The notes: generated by a model from the sequence alone, not told the origin. Counted from the stretch's first letter, positions 8,075 to 18,346 are shown. The stretch is DNA of 64,000 nt from an uncultured Rikenellaceae bacterium (GCA_944321925.1 CALUND010000016.1:1-64000); one strand, 5' to 3'. Numbers and translations are program-made.

Positions 8075-10360
8075 GTGAAACGGATTCTCTACATAGGCGT
8101 TTTTTGGGCCGTTTTGGCGGCTGTCGAACTTCGTGCGCAGGGAGCCGATCTGTCGCAGGCGGATCGTTTCTCTTCCGATTCGCTTGGCCGTTACGTCTAT
8201 TCCACTTCGATTTTCCCTAAATGGATCGAAGGTACCACCTGCATGTACTACGACTTCATTCGTCTCGGAGAGCGACAAGATTATCTGGTCGATTATAAAA
8301 AGGGTACAAGACGCCTTTTGTTCGATAAGGAGGATGTGGCCGATAAGATGGCTGTTCTGCTCGGCGAAGAGATCGATCCGGATAAATTCAATATCTATCC
8401 CGAATTCGAAAAGGGACATGCCGATTATTTTACCTTCCGTGTCGACGGCAAATATTTCAAATACGACCTCAAAACGGATGAGTTAACCACTGTTCCTCCC
8501 CCAACGACTAAATCAAGACCGTTTTCCAACGACAGTTGGAAACGGTGGTCCCCGGACAGTACCTATTTCGTATTCGGACAGCGACACAATCTGTGGCTCG
8601 GTTATCGCGATGGCCGCGACAGCATTCAGCTGACGAACGATGGTGAGAATTACTACTCTTTCGTCAATTCACAAAACCCGTCGTCGGATGATAAACCCCA
8701 CTACGTGTCGGGCATTTGGCTCGCTGACGGAAATAGTTTCTTCGTCGTGCGGGAGGACAAGCGGCGGGTCGGCACGCTCTCTATTATCAATTCGCTTTCG
8801 GAACCGCGTCCCGAGACAACGACTTATAAATTCCCGATGCCCGGCGATGCCGATGTTCCTGCATTCGAAGCGTGGCTCGTGGATGCTCCTGCAGGACGTG
8901 TCGTCCGGCTCGATGTGGAGAAATACCCCGATCAGAAACTCGATGTGCCCCGTTTCGGAGTTCGGGAGAAAACATCTCGTTATGCCTACATCGTCCGTCG
9001 CAGCCGCACGGGTGACCGTGCCGATCTGCTTCGCATCGACGGAAGAACCCATGCGGTGAAAGAACTGATTTCGGAAAATGTCGCCCCCTATCTGAATGAG
9101 CAACTTTTCGCCTTCCATGTACTGAACAATGGCGAGGAGATTCTGTGGTGGTCGGAGCGTTCGGGTCGAGGACAGTTCTATCTCTATGACGGTGAGGGTA
9201 ATCTGAAAAATGTTGTCACGCCGCCCGATATGCAGGCCGGCAAGGTGGTCCGGATCGATACGGTGCGGCGGAGCCTCATTGTCGAGGGATATGGCCACGA
9301 GCAGGGCGTGAATCCCTACTACCGGATGTATTATAAGGTAGGATTCGATGGCAAAAAATTGACTTTGCTCACTCCCGGCGATGGTCAGCATGAGATGGCG
9401 CTTTCTCCCGACAACAGCTGTTTCGTCGATACCTACTCCCGGATGGATGCGGAACCTCGCATCGAATTGCGTGACATGAAAGGTCGTCTGCGCCTCGCTT
9501 TGGAGCAGAGCGATTTCAGTCGGCTTTATGAACGGGGTTGGAAAAAACCGCAGTTGGTGTGTGTGAAGGCCGCCGACGATTCGACCGATCTCTACGGGGT
9601 GATGTACGTGCCATTCGACCTCGATTCGACCCGTAAGTATCCGGTTATTTCGAATGTCTATCCCGGTCCTCAGGACGATCAGATTTCGCGTCGTTTCATT
9701 TTGGACGACAATTACAACCAGTCGCTTGCCCAACTCGGATTCGTGGTGCTGACGATTGCACCCCGAGGATCCGGTCCGTTGCGCGGCAAGGCATTCCAGT
9801 CGTTCGGTTACAAAAACCTGCGCGACTATCCGCTCGCCGATGACAAGTATGCCATCGAGCAGTTGGCCCGCCGCTATTCCTTTATGGATACGACCCGTGT
9901 GGGTATCTATGGACATTCCGGCGGTGGCTTCATGTCGGCAGCCGCCATCATGACCTATCCCGATTTCTACAAGGTGGCCGTTTCCGCCTCCGGAAATCAC
10001 GACAACAACATCTATACGCAGTGGTGGGGGGAGACCTTCCATGGCGTAGACTACGTCCAGACGAGCGATTCGACCTGGCAATTCGAAAGCCGGATCCCGA
10101 CCAATATGGAGCTGGCTCCGAACCTGAAAGGCCGTCTGCTGCTCATCACGGGCGATGTCGACAACAACGTCCATCCCGCTTGTACATTCCGCTTGGCAAA
10201 GGCGCTGATCGAGGCTGGCAAACGCTTCGACATGATGATCTTTCCCGGCGTGGACCACGGCGTGGGAGGACGCTATTATACCAATCTGATACGCTACTAT
10301 TTTGTGGAGCACCTGCTGGGTGAACCGCAAGATGATACGGATATCATAAATCACAACTAA
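8075..10360 (+). CDS. S9 (prolyl oligopeptidase / DPP-IV family) serine peptidase
   Basis: This 761-aa exported peptidase has a GTG start at 8075, 3 nt after the S8 peptidase stop. A signal peptide ends near 'LRAQG'. The N-terminal half is a beta-propeller of the DPP-IV type, and the C-terminal third an alpha/beta hydrolase. The triad is Ser615 in 'GHSGGG', Asp696 in 'DNNVHP' and His728 in 'DHGVGG'. The family cleaves short peptides, often after proline. Coupled to the S8 peptidase upstream and SusC/SusD downstream, it likely trims peptides before or after uptake. Confidence 0.9.
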   Translation: MKRILYIGVFWAVLAAVELRAQGADLSQADRFSSDSLGRYVYSTSIFPKWIEGTTCMYYDFIRLGERQDYLVDYKKGTRRLLFDKEDVADKMAVLLGEEIDPDKFNIYPEFEKGHADYFTFRVDGKYFKYDLKTDELTTVPPPTTKSRPFSNDSWKRWSPDSTYFVFGQRHNLWLGYRDGRDSIQLTNDGENYYSFVNSQNPSSDDKPHYVSGIWLADGNSFFVVREDKRRVGTLSIINSLSEPRPETTTYKFPMPGDADVPAFEAWLVDAPAGRVVRLDVEKYPDQKLDVPRFGVREKTSRYAYIVRRSRTGDRADLLRIDGRTHAVKELISENVAPYLNEQLFAFHVLNNGEEILWWSERSGRGQFYLYDGEGNLKNVVTPPDMQAGKVVRIDTVRRSLIVEGYGHEQGVNPYYRMYYKVGFDGKKLTLLTPGDGQHEMALSPDNSCFVDTYSRMDAEPRIELRDMKGRLRLALEQSDFSRLYERGWKKPQLVCVKAADDSTDLYGVMYVPFDLDSTRKYPVISNVYPGPQDDQISRRFILDDNYNQSLAQLGFVVLTIAPRGSGPLRGKAFQSFGYKNLRDYPLADDKYAIEQLARRYSFMDTTRVGIYGHSGGGFMSAAAIMTYPDFYKVAVSASGNHDNNIYTQWWGETFHGVDYVQTSDSTWQFESRIPTNMELAPNLKGRLLLITGDVDNNVHPACTFRLAKALIEAGKRFDMMIFPGVDHGVGGRYYTNLIRYYFVEHLLGEPQDDTDIINHN

Positions 10361-10372
10361 AACGGGAATCGA

Positions 10373-13300
10373 ATGAAGAAAATCTACACGAACACAAAAA
10401 CATTCTTTCTGATATTCCTGCTTTTCACCCTCGGGGTCTCCGCGGCTCAGGCTCAGGATGCTGTCAGCGCAAGACGATCCATGCAGGTGAATGGTTATGT
10501 GACCAACGAAGAGGGCGATCCGCTGGTCGGCGTGACGGTATTGTTGTTAAATACGAACCGTGCGGTAATTACCGGTACGTCGGGCGAGTTCTCCATCTGG
10601 GCAGACGCAGGAGGTACGCTTCAGTTCTCCTATGTCGGCTATGAGACGCGACAGGTAGGAATAACGGCAGAGCATCAGAGTAAGCCGTTGCGGGTGAAGA
10701 TGAAAGAGGCGTTTATGCAGATCGATCAGGTAATCGTCACGGGTTATAACCAGACGTCGGTACGTAAAAGTTCCGGTTCCGTCTCGGTCGTGACCGACAA
10801 AGATTTGAAGACCGCACCGATGCAAAACATCGATATGTTGCTCAAGGGTAAGATGGCCGGTGTGAATGTGCAGGCCGTGTCGGGACAACCGGGCCAGAGC
10901 GCTCAGATCCGAATCCGCGGAACGAGTACCATCACGGGTAATGCCGAACCGCTTTGGGTAGTGGATGGTGTGCCGTTGGAACGCGATATTCCTAAGATCA
11001 GCGCAAGCAATATTCGGACAGGTAACTTCAGTACATTGTTGGCAAACGGTGTGGCGGGCATCAATCCGCAGGACATTGCCTCCATTACCGTCCTGAAAGA
11101 TGCGGCTGCGGCGGCTATCTACGGATCGAGGGCGGCCAGCGGTGTGATCGTCGTAACCACCAAACGGGGTGAGGCGGGGCGCCTGAAGGTCAATTACTCG
11201 GGTTTCGTCTCTGTCTCGACCTCTCCGCAGCGGAGTCCGGACCGCATGAGTTCCGCACAGAAATTGGCCTGGGAGCAGGAACTGTGGGATGAGTTCTCGG
11301 CCAGCGGTTATGCCAAGTCGTTGATCCCGGAGGTGAGACGTCAGGCTTTGGAGGCTCTCACGGGCGAGGATTATACGAGCGCCAAAAGTACCTACTATCC
11401 GGTGGTCGGTATCGTCGGTATGGTTCGGTCGGGTTACGGCCGTTTTGCGGGCATGTCCAAGGCGGAGCAGGATGCCTATCTCAAAGGCCTCTCCTTCCAG
11501 ACGACCGACTGGTTCGACGAGTTGTTCCGCACGACCGTCTCCCATAGCCACTATCTCTCCATGTCGGGAGGTTCCGACAGGGCGACCTACTACGTGTCGT
11601 TCGGCTATGAGAACAACCGCGGTATGGTGAAACACAACGACTATTCGCGTTACAATTTCAACGGCAAGGTAAATATGACGCCTAACCGGAAGCTCTCCGT
11701 GGGCGTGATCACAGACTTCAGCTACCAGGAGAGTAATGCGCCGGGAAGCTCGGTCGATTACCTGAATTATGCCTATTTCGCCAATCCATACGAACGGCCT
11801 TACAACGACGACGGTTCCTACCGTGCCGATGAAACCTATTTCTCGCTCCATGAGATCAACGGAGGTTCCGAACAGCGGTTGCCGCCCGACGGATTCAATA
11901 TCATGCGGGAGATCGACCTGAATTATGCCCTGGAAAAGGCCATCTCGACCAGCATCACCGCCGACCTGAATTGGGAGATCATTCCCGAACTCCGTTTCTC
12001 CGGCGTCGCGAACTTCTCCATTTCCAACAACAGTTCGGAGGCCTACAACGACAAAACGACCTATGCCGCCTGGCTCGATCGTCCGTTCGAGAAGGATTAT
12101 GTCTCGGATCGTATCTATTCCAGTTTGTCGGAATCGAGCAACATGAACCTTTCCTATATGCTGCGAGGGTCGCTCTCCTATGGGCATACGTTCGGTACAC
12201 ACCATCGGCTGAACGTTACGTTCGGAAGCGAAGTCAGGGCGTCGAATGCACGGAACGCCTTCAATAAACGCTACGGATACGATCCCGTCACCGGTAATCA
12301 CCTTACTCCGCAGCCTACGTGGACGATGGATGATGCAGGAATTATTAAGTTCGCCAATCTGATGAGTTCCCTTACCGGAGCAACCGAGGAGGATAATGCC
12401 TATGCTTCGTTCTACGCCACGTTCGATTATATTCTCAAAGGACGGTACGTCTTCAACCTGACGGGCCGTACGGACGGTTCGAACAATTTCGGTGCGAAGG
12501 AGCAGTTCAATCCTACGTGGTCCGCCGGTTTTTCCTGGAATATGGATGAAGAGCCCTGGATGAAGGAGATCTCTCCGGCTGTCAGTTCGTTCGTTTGGCG
12601 CGTGGCTACCGGTTATCGGGGCAATGTCAATAAAACGGTCTATCCGCAGTTTGTCATGAATTACTCCTCGACGATGCGTCCGCTGGATAACGACAATCTT
12701 CGGATGGGCTATATCGGCAATGCGCCCAATCCGTTGCTGCGTTGGGAGAAGACTTGGGACATGAAGTTCGCAGCCGACATGGGATTCGTCAAAGAGCGTA
12801 TCCATCTCCTTTTGGAGTTCTATCGTTCGCTGGGGATGGACCTGGTTACCAACGAGGCCGTGCCTTATTCCACGGGTTTCATGTCACAGGCCTACAACAA
12901 TTCCGAACAGGTGAACCAGGGTATCGAGGCGACGCTCTCCACCGTGAATATAAAGACGCGTGATTTCACGTGGGACATGTCGTTCAATGTGGCTTACAAC
13001 TACAACAAGCTGACCGATTATCGGCCCTCAAACGGAAGCGTCGCGACCGGAAGTACGAACTATGAGGGCTATCCGCTCTCCTCCGTTATGACGGGTAAGG
13101 TGCTTGGTATCGATCCCGAAACGGGTATGTATGTCTTCAAGAAGCGTTCGGATGCGAAAGGAGATGCCCATACCTTGTCGAGTTATCGGGATTATCTGTT
13201 CTACGTGGGTACGAACAATGCGCCTGTAACCGGCGGATTCTCCATGGGATTCCGCTACAAGACGTTGTCTGTTTCGTTGAGCGGTAGTTTCTCGTTCGGC

Positions 13301-13798
13301 GGAATCGTATCCAACGAGATCGATTGTCCGGTGGATTATTCCACTCTCAGTGGTACCTCTTCGGGTAGCTCGGAGTGGCTGCAGGATGTGCCCACACCGC
13401 GAAACGACCTCTATGTCAACCATCTGAATGTGAATGGAGATGTGGTGCGCCGTTGGACCAAGGATAATCCCATTACCGATGGCTATCCCAAGCTGATCGA
13501 CCACTGGTATCCGAGAAGTGCTTCGGACGGCTCGGCCAAGGCAGACGTCATCAGCGAAGGTATCACGAACGCGATTTTCCTCGAGAAGATCAATTATGTG
13601 AAATTGAGCTCGATCGTGATCAGCTACTCGCTGCCCGAGAAGTGGATGAAGCGGACACGACTCGACGGGGTGAATTTCTCCTTTACGATGAATAACCTGT
13701 TCACTTTTACAAACTACTCCGGATTCGATCCTGAAACGCCCGGAATCGTCTACCCGATGACGCGGAGTTTCTCGCTCGGAGTGGGCCTCAGTTTCTAA
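10373..13798 (+). CDS. SusC/RagA-family TonB-dependent outer-membrane transporter
   Basis: This is a 1141-aa protein. After the signal peptide comes a carboxypeptidase-regulatory-like beta domain (about residues 38-125, 'VNGYVTNEEGDPLVGVTVL'), then a plug domain ('VTGYNQTSVRKSSGSVSVV', 'IRIRGTSTI', 'AAIYGSRAASGVIVVTTK'), then a 22-strand barrel ending in the expected C-terminal Phe. It begins 12 nt after the S9 peptidase gene and is followed by its SusD partner. SusC imports oligomers captured by SusD using TonB energy. Neighbouring peptidases, and the absence of glycoside hydrolases, point to peptide substrates. Confidence 0.93.
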   Translation: MKKIYTNTKTFFLIFLLFTLGVSAAQAQDAVSARRSMQVNGYVTNEEGDPLVGVTVLLLNTNRAVITGTSGEFSIWADAGGTLQFSYVGYETRQVGITAEHQSKPLRVKMKEAFMQIDQVIVTGYNQTSVRKSSGSVSVVTDKDLKTAPMQNIDMLLKGKMAGVNVQAVSGQPGQSAQIRIRGTSTITGNAEPLWVVDGVPLERDIPKISASNIRTGNFSTLLANGVAGINPQDIASITVLKDAAAAAIYGSRAASGVIVVTTKRGEAGRLKVNYSGFVSVSTSPQRSPDRMSSAQKLAWEQELWDEFSASGYAKSLIPEVRRQALEALTGEDYTSAKSTYYPVVGIVGMVRSGYGRFAGMSKAEQDAYLKGLSFQTTDWFDELFRTTVSHSHYLSMSGGSDRATYYVSFGYENNRGMVKHNDYSRYNFNGKVNMTPNRKLSVGVITDFSYQESNAPGSSVDYLNYAYFANPYERPYNDDGSYRADETYFSLHEINGGSEQRLPPDGFNIMREIDLNYALEKAISTSITADLNWEIIPELRFSGVANFSISNNSSEAYNDKTTYAAWLDRPFEKDYVSDRIYSSLSESSNMNLSYMLRGSLSYGHTFGTHHRLNVTFGSEVRASNARNAFNKRYGYDPVTGNHLTPQPTWTMDDAGIIKFANLMSSLTGATEEDNAYASFYATFDYILKGRYVFNLTGRTDGSNNFGAKEQFNPTWSAGFSWNMDEEPWMKEISPAVSSFVWRVATGYRGNVNKTVYPQFVMNYSSTMRPLDNDNLRMGYIGNAPNPLLRWEKTWDMKFAADMGFVKERIHLLLEFYRSLGMDLVTNEAVPYSTGFMSQAYNNSEQVNQGIEATLSTVNIKTRDFTWDMSFNVAYNYNKLTDYRPSNGSVATGSTNYEGYPLSSVMTGKVLGIDPETGMYVFKKRSDAKGDAHTLSSYRDYLFYVGTNNAPVTGGFSMGFRYKTLSVSLSGSFSFGGIVSNEIDCPVDYSTLSGTSSGSSEWLQDVPTPRNDLYVNHLNVNGDVVRRWTKDNPITDGYPKLIDHWYPRSASDGSAKADVISEGITNAIFLEKINYVKLSSIVISYSLPEKWMKRTRLDGVNFSFTMNNLFTFTNYSGFDPETPGIVYPMTRSFSLGVGLSF

Positions 13799-13822
13799 CG
13801 AACGAAGAAAAGAAGAGTGCTT

Positions 13823-15202
13823 ATGAAAAAGATCGCATATATTTTTCTTTTGTTGAGCCTTGTCTCGTGCAAGGATTTTCTCGACATCAAGCCGAAAGGC
13901 AAGACGATCCCCAAAACGGCGCAGGAGTTTTCGGAATTGCTTCAGACGACGCTTTATGATATTGACGAAGGAGAAGCGTATGTGGTGGGTAGTATCGGCA
14001 GCGTGTTCAATTACGAACTCTATGCTGAGAATCTGGAGGCTTCTCTGACGACCTTTTCACAAACGGGTACGTTGCCCTATTACGTGGGAGACGATATCAA
14101 CGGAAGCATCGACGATATTTATCGGAATACTTACGAAACGATTCGGGATTGCAACATCGTGTTGGGCTACATGGAGGATCGGTCATCGCGATTGGCGCTG
14201 GATGTGCTGGCTACGGCCCATCTTCTGCGGGGTATCTGCTATTACAATCTGTTGCGTACCCATTGCGAGGCCCCCGATCCGGCGCAGTTGACTACGCAGT
14301 TGGGTCTGCCGCTCGTTCTCGAGTTCGACATGGAGGCGCGTCCGACCCGGAGCAGCATGGCTCTGACGATCCGTGCGATTGAGGATGATTTTAAGAAGGC
14401 GATGCAGTACGGTATTTCGGACCAGGAGGTCTTTCTGTTCAGCGTCGATATCGCGAAAGCCTATTTGGCCCGACTTTATTATTGGGTAGGTGATTACGAA
14501 GCTGCCATTCCATTGGCCGAGGAGATTTTGCAGAAATATCCGTTGCTTGATAGGGGAGCCTATCAGACGATGATGCAGCAGGAGTTCGACCAAACGGGCA
14601 ACATGTTGCTGCGGGGCGGAAGAAGAGGTACTTCGGCGACTGTGACGCGGACTCGGAAAAATCTGGCGCGTCGTCCGGTGAGCAAACGGTTCATCGATCT
14701 CTTCCCGGAGAAGGAGCGCGATGTGCGCTACGGCATGTGGTTCAATTCCCGGCGGGAGACGACCAAAATCTTCTTTGCCGGCCTGCGCAGTGCGGAGATG
14801 TGTCTGATGCTGGCAGAGTGCCATTACCTGCTCGATCATCAGTCGTCCGAAGCGCTCGACTATCTGAACCAGCTTCGCAGCAAGCGTATCTCCGACTATA
14901 CTCCCTACACCATGGATAATTTGCCGGAGATCGATTCGCGGGATCCTATCAAGCAGGATGCCCAGGGCGAGCCGCTTACCCGTCTCGGATATGCGATCAT
15001 CGCAGAGCGTTCGAAGGAGCTCTTCCTCGAGGGCGATCGCTGGTTCCAGCTGAAACACAACGGTGGTCCGGAGTTCTGGAGCACGCGCAGCAACTTGAAG
15101 TTCGTGACGGAACATTTCCTCTATACCTTCCCCTTCCCGATCCAGGACATCATGTTGACCGAGGGACTGGAGCAGAACGAGGGCTACGACAAGACGAGAT
15201 AA
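13823..15202 (+). CDS. SusD/RagB-family nutrient-binding outer-membrane lipoprotein
   Basis: This 459-aa lipoprotein has lipobox LVSC followed by 'KDFLDIKPKGK', the classic SusD start. TPR-like helices and the C-terminal 'FLEGDRWFQLKHNGG' motif complete the SusD fold. The start at ATG 13823 is preferred over an in-frame GTG two codons earlier. It lies 24 nt after SusC, with which it should form the lid-and-barrel importer. The ligand cannot be read from the sequence. Peptide is inferred from the adjoining peptidases. Confidence 0.92.
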   Translation: MKKIAYIFLLLSLVSCKDFLDIKPKGKTIPKTAQEFSELLQTTLYDIDEGEAYVVGSIGSVFNYELYAENLEASLTTFSQTGTLPYYVGDDINGSIDDIYRNTYETIRDCNIVLGYMEDRSSRLALDVLATAHLLRGICYYNLLRTHCEAPDPAQLTTQLGLPLVLEFDMEARPTRSSMALTIRAIEDDFKKAMQYGISDQEVFLFSVDIAKAYLARLYYWVGDYEAAIPLAEEILQKYPLLDRGAYQTMMQQEFDQTGNMLLRGGRRGTSATVTRTRKNLARRPVSKRFIDLFPEKERDVRYGMWFNSRRETTKIFFAGLRSAEMCLMLAECHYLLDHQSSEALDYLNQLRSKRISDYTPYTMDNLPEIDSRDPIKQDAQGEPLTRLGYAIIAERSKELFLEGDRWFQLKHNGGPEFWSTRSNLKFVTEHFLYTFPFPIQDIMLTEGLEQNEGYDKTR

Positions 15203-15224
15203 AAAAAGTAGGTTGGATTATATT

Positions 15225-15446
15225 ATGAAGATAAATCGTTTTTCATGGAAAGCAGTCGTTGCCGCGACGATCGTGACGACGGCGCTGTTATCGGGCGGAT
15301 GCGAGAAGTACGACGAAGAGCCGCCCTGGAATCAGGAATTCGACACGGAATTCATCCTTCCGACCCCGACTGAACTCACCAACGAAGAGTATAACTATTA
15401 CCAGTCTCTTCTCAATGAGTACAATCAGGCAGTTCCGCAACAGTGA
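15225..15446 (+). CDS. Small lipoprotein of the SusCD locus, unknown function
   Basis: This 73-aa protein has a Lys/Arg-containing signal peptide and lipobox LSGGC. It is followed by an acidic, Tyr/Glu-rich tail containing 'PTELTNEEYNYYQSLLNEY'. The ATG at 15225 is chosen over the TTG at 15213. It lies 22 nt after SusD and before the Calx-beta-like lipoprotein, so it is probably a cell-surface accessory of the importer. I do not recognise a family. Confidence 0.7.
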   Translation: MKINRFSWKAVVAATIVTTALLSGGCEKYDEEPPWNQEFDTEFILPTPTELTNEEYNYYQSLLNEYNQAVPQQ

Positions 15447-15501
15447 TCGAGTAGAAAAAAGAGAATAACACCCATTTATGTTTAATTAATTTATTATTGT
15501 T

Positions 15502-16809
15502 ATGAAAAAATTGTTAGTTGCTTTGTTCGCTTCGGCAGCACTGTTTTCAAGCTGCGAGAGCGACAAGACGGATGGTCCGGCAGATGATGGCAAGACCTAT
15601 CTGACATTCTCCCAGGCAGACTACACCATGGCGCAAGATGCTGATGAGGTGTCTGTCGTTGTAAAGCTGACCAAACAGGACGGTACGACGCCTGTGACTG
15701 CTGAAAGCGCGGTGACGGTTACGCTCGATAACTCCGAGTCTACGGCAGTGATCGACGAGAACTATACGCTTCCCGGCGGACTCGAGGTGACGATCCCGGC
15801 CGGCGAAAGCTCGGCTACGATTACCGTAGCACGTGGCGAGACACGTGATCTGACCAACAACAAGGTCATTCTGAAAGCGACTGCCGCAGGAACCGAGGCT
15901 GGTACTTACACGACGGCTACCGTGACTCTCGATTGGGTTACTCCGCAATACCGTGTAACTTTTGCCAGCTCCGCGATCTCCATGTCGGCTTCGGTTTCCA
16001 TCGAGGTGTCTCTCTCCAACTATGCCGATGATTCGGACTTCACGGCTCCGGAAGATATGATTATTCCGCTCCAGATCATCGATACGATGGCCAATGCAGC
16101 TGTCGAGGGTGAGAACTTCCAGATCACGGGCGGTGAGTGCCAGGTGATCATTCCCGAAGGCCGTTCGTCCGGTACGATGGAACTCACGATGCTCTCGTAT
16201 GATCCTGACAAGAACGTGATCCTGATCGTTCCGGTGATGAATGACCTCATGGCATACGGCCAGTTCCGCCAGATTACCGTTACGATGATGGGTGGTCTCA
16301 TGAGCCAAACATTGGGAACCTGGAAATACGTCTCGTCTCCGATGGATGCAGCTTGGTGGGAATCTATCTGGACTGGACTGTATCAACCCGACGAAGTCGT
16401 TTATGGTTCGACGAACGACCTGATCGAGATCACCGAAACGGAGTTCAAAACCACTCTGGAGAGTGAACTGAGCTGGTACTTCCGTGAAACTTCCGGTTTG
16501 ACTCCTACCCGTGAAACCACGCTTAATTTGGATAATAACTTTCCGCCTACGACTCGTGTTTATCAGGAGGTTGAGCTCAGCAACGTGAACCGCTATTTCT
16601 CTGCTACGCAAACCAGCACCGAGACGAAGGCTTATCTGGCACTCTATCCCTATACGGACGGTGGTAAGCAGATGTTGGAGGTTTGCATTACGGACTACGA
16701 ACCGAAGGAGTTCTTTACAGATGCGGATTATATGTTCCAACAGGAGCGTCCGACTGCAGAGATGACAGGTTGTGCATTGCGTTATGTTTTCGAAAAGGTG
16801 GAAGAATAG
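15502..16809 (+). CDS. Calx-beta-like surface lipoprotein of the SusCD locus
   Basis: This is a 435-aa lipoprotein (lipobox FSSC). Residues about 30-145 form a Calx-beta-like sandwich ('YLTFSQADYTMAQDADEV', 'ITVARGE'). A second, related sandwich covers about 150-260 ('VTFASSAISMSASVSIEV'), and an unassigned C-terminal region follows. Such proteins commonly follow susD and act as surface glycan- or peptide-binding accessories, analogous to SusE/SusF. It is the last gene of the locus, followed by a strong terminator. The ligand is unknown. Confidence 0.75.
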   Translation: MKKLLVALFASAALFSSCESDKTDGPADDGKTYLTFSQADYTMAQDADEVSVVVKLTKQDGTTPVTAESAVTVTLDNSESTAVIDENYTLPGGLEVTIPAGESSATITVARGETRDLTNNKVILKATAAGTEAGTYTTATVTLDWVTPQYRVTFASSAISMSASVSIEVSLSNYADDSDFTAPEDMIIPLQIIDTMANAAVEGENFQITGGECQVIIPEGRSSGTMELTMLSYDPDKNVILIVPVMNDLMAYGQFRQITVTMMGGLMSQTLGTWKYVSSPMDAAWWESIWTGLYQPDEVVYGSTNDLIEITETEFKTTLESELSWYFRETSGLTPTRETTLNLDNNFPPTTRVYQEVELSNVNRYFSATQTSTETKAYLALYPYTDGGKQMLEVCITDYEPKEFFTDADYMFQQERPTAEMTGCALRYVFEKVEE

Positions 16810-16838
16810 TACCTTGGATGCATAATGACCGATAAGAA

Positions 16839-16873
16839 GAGGGATCGCTTTACAAGCGATCCCTCTCTTTTTT
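16839..16873 (+). terminator. Strong intrinsic terminator of the peptidase-SusCD locus
   Basis: A perfect 12-bp stem GAGGGATCGCTT / AAGCGATCCCTC with a 3-nt loop is followed by TCTTTTTT. It lies 30 nt after the stop codon of the last gene. Confidence 0.9.
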
Positions 16874-16989
16874 GCGTATATTTTGGGAGTAGATCCTTCT
16901 TTCCCGAGATTTTTGTGCCGGATATCGGAGGCGAAGAGTCTCTCTGCGGGGATTGCAAGGGGCCGGGCAAGAACTCTTCGGTCCGTCGT

Positions 16990-18132
16990 TTAGCGTACCG
17001 ATTCGAGAATCTTACGAGCGACCGCTCCGGTAACGTTATTGGCTTCTCCGAAAGCCACTCCGCGCGTCTCGAACCGACGTTCGATCTCGGCGATCGTTTC
17101 TTCGTCTACGTTGACCTCGCTGAGCCTTGTCGCGAGTCCGAGGGAGCGGAAAAATGCCTCTGTCCGGTCGATTGCCAGCGCGGCCTTCTCCTTGTCACTT
17201 CCCTGGGCACCCCAGACGCGTTCTCCGTATTGAGCCAACTTGGAGAGTTTTTGTGGCAGCAGGACCCGCATGGTTCCCGGCAGCACGATGGCCAGCGTCT
17301 GTCCATGGGTAATACCATGGAGTGCCGTCAGTTCGTGTCCGATCATGTGCGTGGACCAATCCTGAGTGACACCCATCGCGATGAAGCCGTTCAGGGCGAG
17401 TGTCGCCGAGAGCATGAAGTCGGCCATGAGCTGGTAGTTGTGCGGCTCTTTGCGGATCGCCGGCGCTATCTCGACCAGGGTGGAGAGAATGCCCTCGGCC
17501 CATCTGTCCATCAGCGGTGACTGTCCCGTCGTGGTGAGGTACTGCTCCATGACGTGTACGAAAGTATCGGCCAGCCCGCAGGCGATCTGGAAGGGCGGAA
17601 GCGAGAAAGTCGTCTCCGGATCGAGGATCGAGAAGAGCGGATAGTTCGTATAGAAGGGGAACTTCTCGTGGGTCTCCCCGTTGGAGATTACCGCTCCGTT
17701 GTTCATCTCCGAACCGGTTGCCGGAAGAGTCATCACACTGGCGAAGGGCAGAACCTCCTGTGGCCGCCGACCGCTCGTGACCAGTTCCCAGGCATCGCCG
17801 GAGTAGGGGATGGCCGAGGCGATCAGTTTCGTCCCGTCCAGGACCGAGCCCCCGCCTACTGCCAACAGAAAATCGACCCCTCGTTCGCGGGCCAGCGACA
17901 CGGCTTTGCGAAGGGTCTCTACCTTCGGATTGGGCTCAATTCCCCAGAACTCGACGAAACGGTGGTCGCGCAGGGCGGTCGTGACCTGTTCGTAGACTCC
18001 GTTGGTGCGGACACTGCCGCCGCCGAACGTGATCATGATCTTTTTGTCGGTGGGAATCTCCTGCGTGAGCCGTTTGATCATCCCTTTGCCGAAGAGGATT
18101 TTGGTGGGATTCTGAAAAGTGAAATTGTTCAT
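16990..18132 (-). CDS. Iron-containing (group III) alcohol dehydrogenase, YqhD/BdhA-like
   Basis: This is a 380-aa cytosolic NAD(P)H-dependent alcohol/aldehyde oxidoreductase. 'GGGS' at about 37-40 and 'GGGSVLDGTK' at 93-102 are the nucleotide-binding loops. The metal ligands are Asp189, His193 ('ADTFVHVMEQY'), His262 and His276 ('THMIGHEL', 'GITHGQTL'). The start at 18132 ('MNNFTFQNPTKILFGKG') matches the family N-terminus. A longer frame to 18204 is unlikely. It is a single leftward gene, convergent with the SusCD locus. It probably reduces aldehydes to alcohols in fermentation or detoxification. Confidence 0.88.
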   Translation of the reverse strand: MNNFTFQNPTKILFGKGMIKRLTQEIPTDKKIMITFGGGSVRTNGVYEQVTTALRDHRFVEFWGIEPNPKVETLRKAVSLARERGVDFLLAVGGGSVLDGTKLIASAIPYSGDAWELVTSGRRPQEVLPFASVMTLPATGSEMNNGAVISNGETHEKFPFYTNYPLFSILDPETTFSLPPFQIACGLADTFVHVMEQYLTTTGQSPLMDRWAEGILSTLVEIAPAIRKEPHNYQLMADFMLSATLALNGFIAMGVTQDWSTHMIGHELTALHGITHGQTLAIVLPGTMRVLLPQKLSKLAQYGERVWGAQGSDKEKAALAIDRTEAFFRSLGLATRLSEVNVDEETIAEIERRFETRGVAFGEANNVTGAVARKILESVR

Positions 18133-18295
18133 CTGCGTATGGTTTTTGAGAGAAAACGATAAGTATCTTTTTACAACAGAGCGAGTCTCCGGAGACAGGG
18201 CCATGCCGATCCGTTTTGTCGGATCTCCTTTTCCGTTGGCATCATGGTTCCGGACCGAAAAACAATGTGATGCTCCTGTCGCATAAGATATGTAA

Positions 18296-18303
18296 CAAAA
18301 ATA
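18296..18303 (-). promoter_or_regulatory. Putative -7 box for the alcohol dehydrogenase gene
   Basis: Reads TATTTTTG on the minus strand, 164 nt upstream of the start codon. No convincing -33 element was found, so this is a weak call. Confidence 0.35.
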
Positions 18304-18346
18304 GCAATTGTTCGGAGATTCCCTGATACAGATTGCCGGACGAGGT

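Noticed and set aside
10547..12805. 752-aa leftward open frame antisense to SusC
   Set aside because: Shadow of the SusC gene. Composition is Arg/His/Ile-rich with no domain, and SusC is unmistakable on the plus strand.
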